Shown here: positions 30,901 to 32,651 of the stretch, one piece after another
How positions within the stretch are numbered: the first letter of the stretch is position 1
Layout of the letters: every line of letters begins with the position of its first letter
NCBI GenBank assembly: GCA_039029455.1
Contig: JBCCGE010000035.1
Span: forward strand, 1 to 32,651
Reading direction: 5' to 3'
DNA: 32,651 nt
DNA from: JBCCGE01 sp039029455
Lineage (GTDB): Bacteria > Pseudomonadota > Gammaproteobacteria > Arenicellales > Poriferihabitantaceae
Translations under genes and position numbers: made by a program
The notes under the pieces: generated by a model
What the model was told of the DNA's origin: nothing
The model's input: only the letters and a program-made list of their open reading frames with translations
Databases searched by the model: none

Positions 30901-32159
30901 GGATCGCGAACCAATATAAAATCAATAAAAGTCACATCCTTGCTCTCCGACCGCAATACGCTAGGTTCAGTTGCGAACGCATTCTCGGTTTGGTCCGGCC
31001 GAGTGGTCGATGTCCACAACCGCGGAAACTCGAGTCCCAAAATGGCGCTCTGGTAGTAAATGCTTTTGGCGTCATGGATACTGATCAGCTCATTCACATT
31101 GGGCAGACGCCAATCGCCCGCAGAGGATCCGTCGCTCACACCACAGTCTCCGTCTGAGAACCCGTTAGCCGTGGTCAGAGCATCCTCCCATTTCTGACTG
31201 GTTGCCAAACCAGTCAGGCATTCAAAATCGGTCATCCAGACCAGTCCGGTCAATCGATCGGTGACGGTACCGTCCCGATTGTCGACAAACCGTGGCTCAG
31301 GAAAGGCAATGCCCCATTGGAATTCGCCGTCGGTATTAAATCCGCGGCAGTTGCGCCATCGTCGGTCAGCAGTGTTTAGACAGGTTCGCTGTTCGGTCAT
31401 CTGCACCGGTGCTCCCGCGGTGCTCTCAAACAAATGATAGTTCCCCGTTGCGGGGTTGCGATGTCGAACCGCAAGGACGTACAGGACAGAGTTGACCTGA
31501 TTGTGCACGGAGAGCAGCCGATTGGTGCTGACCAATCGGTTTGTGTCCAGATCGAGTGTCAGATAGGACACAAGGCTACTGCTGGAACTTCTCACCTGAT
31601 ACGTGCTGCTGAGGTACACGTTGTTGAACGTTGCCGGAGTCGGAAGTGTGAACGGATGGCCGGCGGGGAGGTCGCCGGAGAGTGTGCCGAAATCCACCAG
31701 ACTGATCAGCTCATTGATTGTAGGCACGTGCCAGTCGCCGGTTGCCGAGCCGTCGGTTAGACCGCACTGTCCGGATGCAAGTGTATTCGCAACCTGGGCA
31801 ATGCCAGAGGTGGACGTCAGGCAGGTACCGTCCTTCAGCCAGACGAGCCCGGTCAGTTGATCGAGGACTGTCCCATCGCCGTTGTCTATGAACCGAGGGT
31901 CCGGCCAGGGTACTCCGGCCTGGTATTCGCCGTCCTGCCCGGTGTCGGCACAATCGATGGTGTTGCCATCTTCATCCCAGCACCCGGTTTGATTCGTGCG
32001 TTCTACTGGCGCACGACGAGTAGCTGAGAATTCACCGCGCTGGGGAGAGTCGGCGGAGTCGTCAAGAATAAAGGAAATGATCGGCGTGACTTCCACCTGT
32101 GCCAGAGATGCACAGCAGACTATCAACAAACCACCAGCAACAAACGAACGAACCGACAT
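30897..32159 (-). CDS. Secreted protein with two DUF1566 domains (paralogue)
   Basis: The 420-residue paralogue of the next gene starts with a signal peptide (FVAGGLLIVCCASLAQ). A lead TNQTGCWDEDGNTIDCADTG and an RFIDNGDGTVLDQLTGLVWL block follow, then QCGLTDGSATGDWHVPTINELISLV. A second unit begins QRTCLNTADRRWRNC and runs through RFVDNRDGTVTDRLTGLVWM and DCGVSDGSSAGDWRLPNVNE to the C-terminus FIDFILVRDP. It ends in the same VRDP as its neighbour. The 4-base ATGA overlap with the downstream gene means they are translated together. No ribosome site is obvious before ATG 32159. Confidence 0.9.
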   Translation of the reverse strand: MSVRSFVAGGLLIVCCASLAQVEVTPIISFILDDSADSPQRGEFSATRRAPVERTNQTGCWDEDGNTIDCADTGQDGEYQAGVPWPDPRFIDNGDGTVLDQLTGLVWLKDGTCLTSTSGIAQVANTLASGQCGLTDGSATGDWHVPTINELISLVDFGTLSGDLPAGHPFTLPTPATFNNVYLSSTYQVRSSSSSLVSYLTLDLDTNRLVSTNRLLSVHNQVNSVLYVLAVRHRNPATGNYHLFESTAGAPVQMTEQRTCLNTADRRWRNCRGFNTDGEFQWGIAFPEPRFVDNRDGTVTDRLTGLVWMTDFECLTGLATSQKWEDALTTANGFSDGDCGVSDGSSAGDWRLPNVNELISIHDAKSIYYQSAILGLEFPRLWTSTTRPDQTENAFATEPSVLRSESKDVTFIDFILVRDP

Positions 32160-32220
32160 GAAATATGGACTGCCTTATGATCCTGAAACTTAATAGTTAA
32201 TCAATCGTACAGGAAAATAA

Positions 32221-32279
32221 AAACCGGGACAGATCTATTTTTGTAAAGGTAGTTGCGCTAAATAAATCTGTCCCGGTTT
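32221..32279. repeat. Best-preserved inverted pair of the dispersed repeat
   Basis: AAACCGGGACAGATCTATTT (32221-32240) and AAATAAATCTGTCCCGGTTT (32260-32279) are inverted complements over 20 bases with one mismatch and a 19-base loop. It flanks no gene of its own, and lies upstream of the DUF1566 gene at 30897. Confidence 0.85.
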
Positions 32280-32482
32280 TTGAACGTCAGATCCACAGAC
32301 TGCTCAGCAAAATTTAACAAGCCTTCAACACTCAAGGCCCCAAAGCACGCCCCGCTATTTTTGAAAAGTCTAGTCATCTCTCTCCTTACGAATACAAACT
32401 TTCCGGCTTCACTACAAAATAAATCCGACACGGTTTCTTCGTAATGTCTAAACGTTGGTAGCAACAGGTATCCAGTCTAAAG

Positions 32483-32502
32483 TAATTTCTACTCTGACCC
32501 CC
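32483..32502 (-). repeat. GGGGTCAGAG-type repeat end
   Basis: On the minus strand the sequence reads GGGGGTCAGAGTAGAAATTA. It is 20 bases downstream of the third DUF1566 gene's stop and matches the type of 27444-27460. Confidence 0.45.
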
Positions 32503-32521
32503 ATAGACCTCGGTTTTTCCT

Positions 32522-32651
32522 CTAGAGCACACAACGGACAAAATTGGAATTAAGGTTAAAGGAGAGTGTGGCATTACCGCGAAGGAAGTCAACCACCCAA
32601 GCATCCGCAGGATTGGCTGCTCTAGAGGATACCGACCAATAAGACGACGAA
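32522..32651 (-). CDS. C-terminal end of a third DUF1566 gene (partial)
   Basis: An open frame entering from the right edge stops at TAG 32524-32522. Its 42 residues read SSYWSVSSR, then AWVVDFLRGNATLSFN and NFVRCVL. The YWS-S motif, the AW-V-F--G strand and the final -VRCV- are the hallmarks of a DUF1566/Lcl C-terminal domain, which normally ends exactly here. The gene is therefore the third of the series on the same strand, upstream of the other two. The window cuts it, so its length and domain count are unknown. Confidence 0.8.
   Translation of the reverse strand, partial: SSSYWSVSSRAANPADAWVVDFLRGNATLSFNLNSNFVRCVL

Larger units (their letters stand above)
32160..32521. other. Intergenic region between two DUF1566 genes
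   Basis: Two short minus-strand frames (32258-32464 and 32386-32604) are open here, but neither shows a family. The second overlaps the third DUF1566 gene out of frame. The region contains the inverted repeat and GGGGTCAGAG end listed separately. Confidence 0.4.

Noticed and set aside
30370..31056. 228-codon plus-strand frame
   Set aside because: It is antisense to two clear DUF1566 genes and shows no protein-like pattern.
32258..32604. Two minus-strand frames of 68 and 72 codons
   Set aside because: One begins and ends in repeat DNA, the other overlaps the third DUF1566 gene out of frame; neither has a recognisable domain.

Overview
The window looks like a chromosomal segment from a free-living, Gram-negative gammaproteobacterium. 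Supporting signs are Slp-type outer-membrane lipoproteins, an RND efflux pump, a branched-chain keto-acid dehydrogenase operon in the Pseudomonas bkdA1-bkdA2-bkdB-lpdV order, a Tat-like leader and many Sec-exported proteins. Base composition is roughly balanced and somewhat richer in G+C over the RND genes. I see no rRNA, tRNA, CRISPR array, integrase or intact transposase, and cannot name a species.

Layout. 1-272: tail of a possible upstream gene and a perfect CRP-type palindrome ahead of a secreted protein made of four Cys-paired repeats (273-1889). 2198-2992: membrane-anchored alpha/beta hydrolase. 3038-7965 (minus): complete branched-chain 2-oxoacid dehydrogenase operon (E1alpha, E1beta, E2, E3), tightly packed. 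8312-12611 (minus): exported DUF4412-like protein, a GT4 glycosyltransferase paired with an OsmC protein, and a lipoprotein. 12885-18729: efflux island, with a TetR repressor and an orphan six-helix ABC membrane protein on the minus strand diverging from an RND adaptor-pump pair. Between them a long palindrome carries two overlapping, opposed promoters. 18849-20983: unknown Cys-containing protein, exported cupin, MOSC-like protein. 21156-24527 (minus): Tat-like exported small protein, Ser/Thr kinase with TPR repeats, and a PAS-LuxR regulator. 24904-27422: glutathione transferase, TetR regulator and a divergent homocysteine methyltransferase-family enzyme. 27721-32651: MORN-type periplasmic protein, two tandem Slp lipoproteins and a run of three DUF1566 genes, the last cut by the window edge.

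The most notable signals are as follows. (1) The kinase-TPR / Tat-leader protein / LuxR cluster: a 17-bp motif with one difference recurs 86-94 bp upstream of both the kinase gene and the exported-protein gene, suggesting a co-regulated signalling-export module. (2) A dispersed repeat family (core AAATAGATCTGTCCCGGTTT), often in inverted pairs, with a second GGGGTCAGAG class, placed in gene borders. (3) The symmetric TetR/RND promoter-operator. (4) The internally duplicated, tandem DUF1566 array, including an otherwise easily missed third gene at the right edge.
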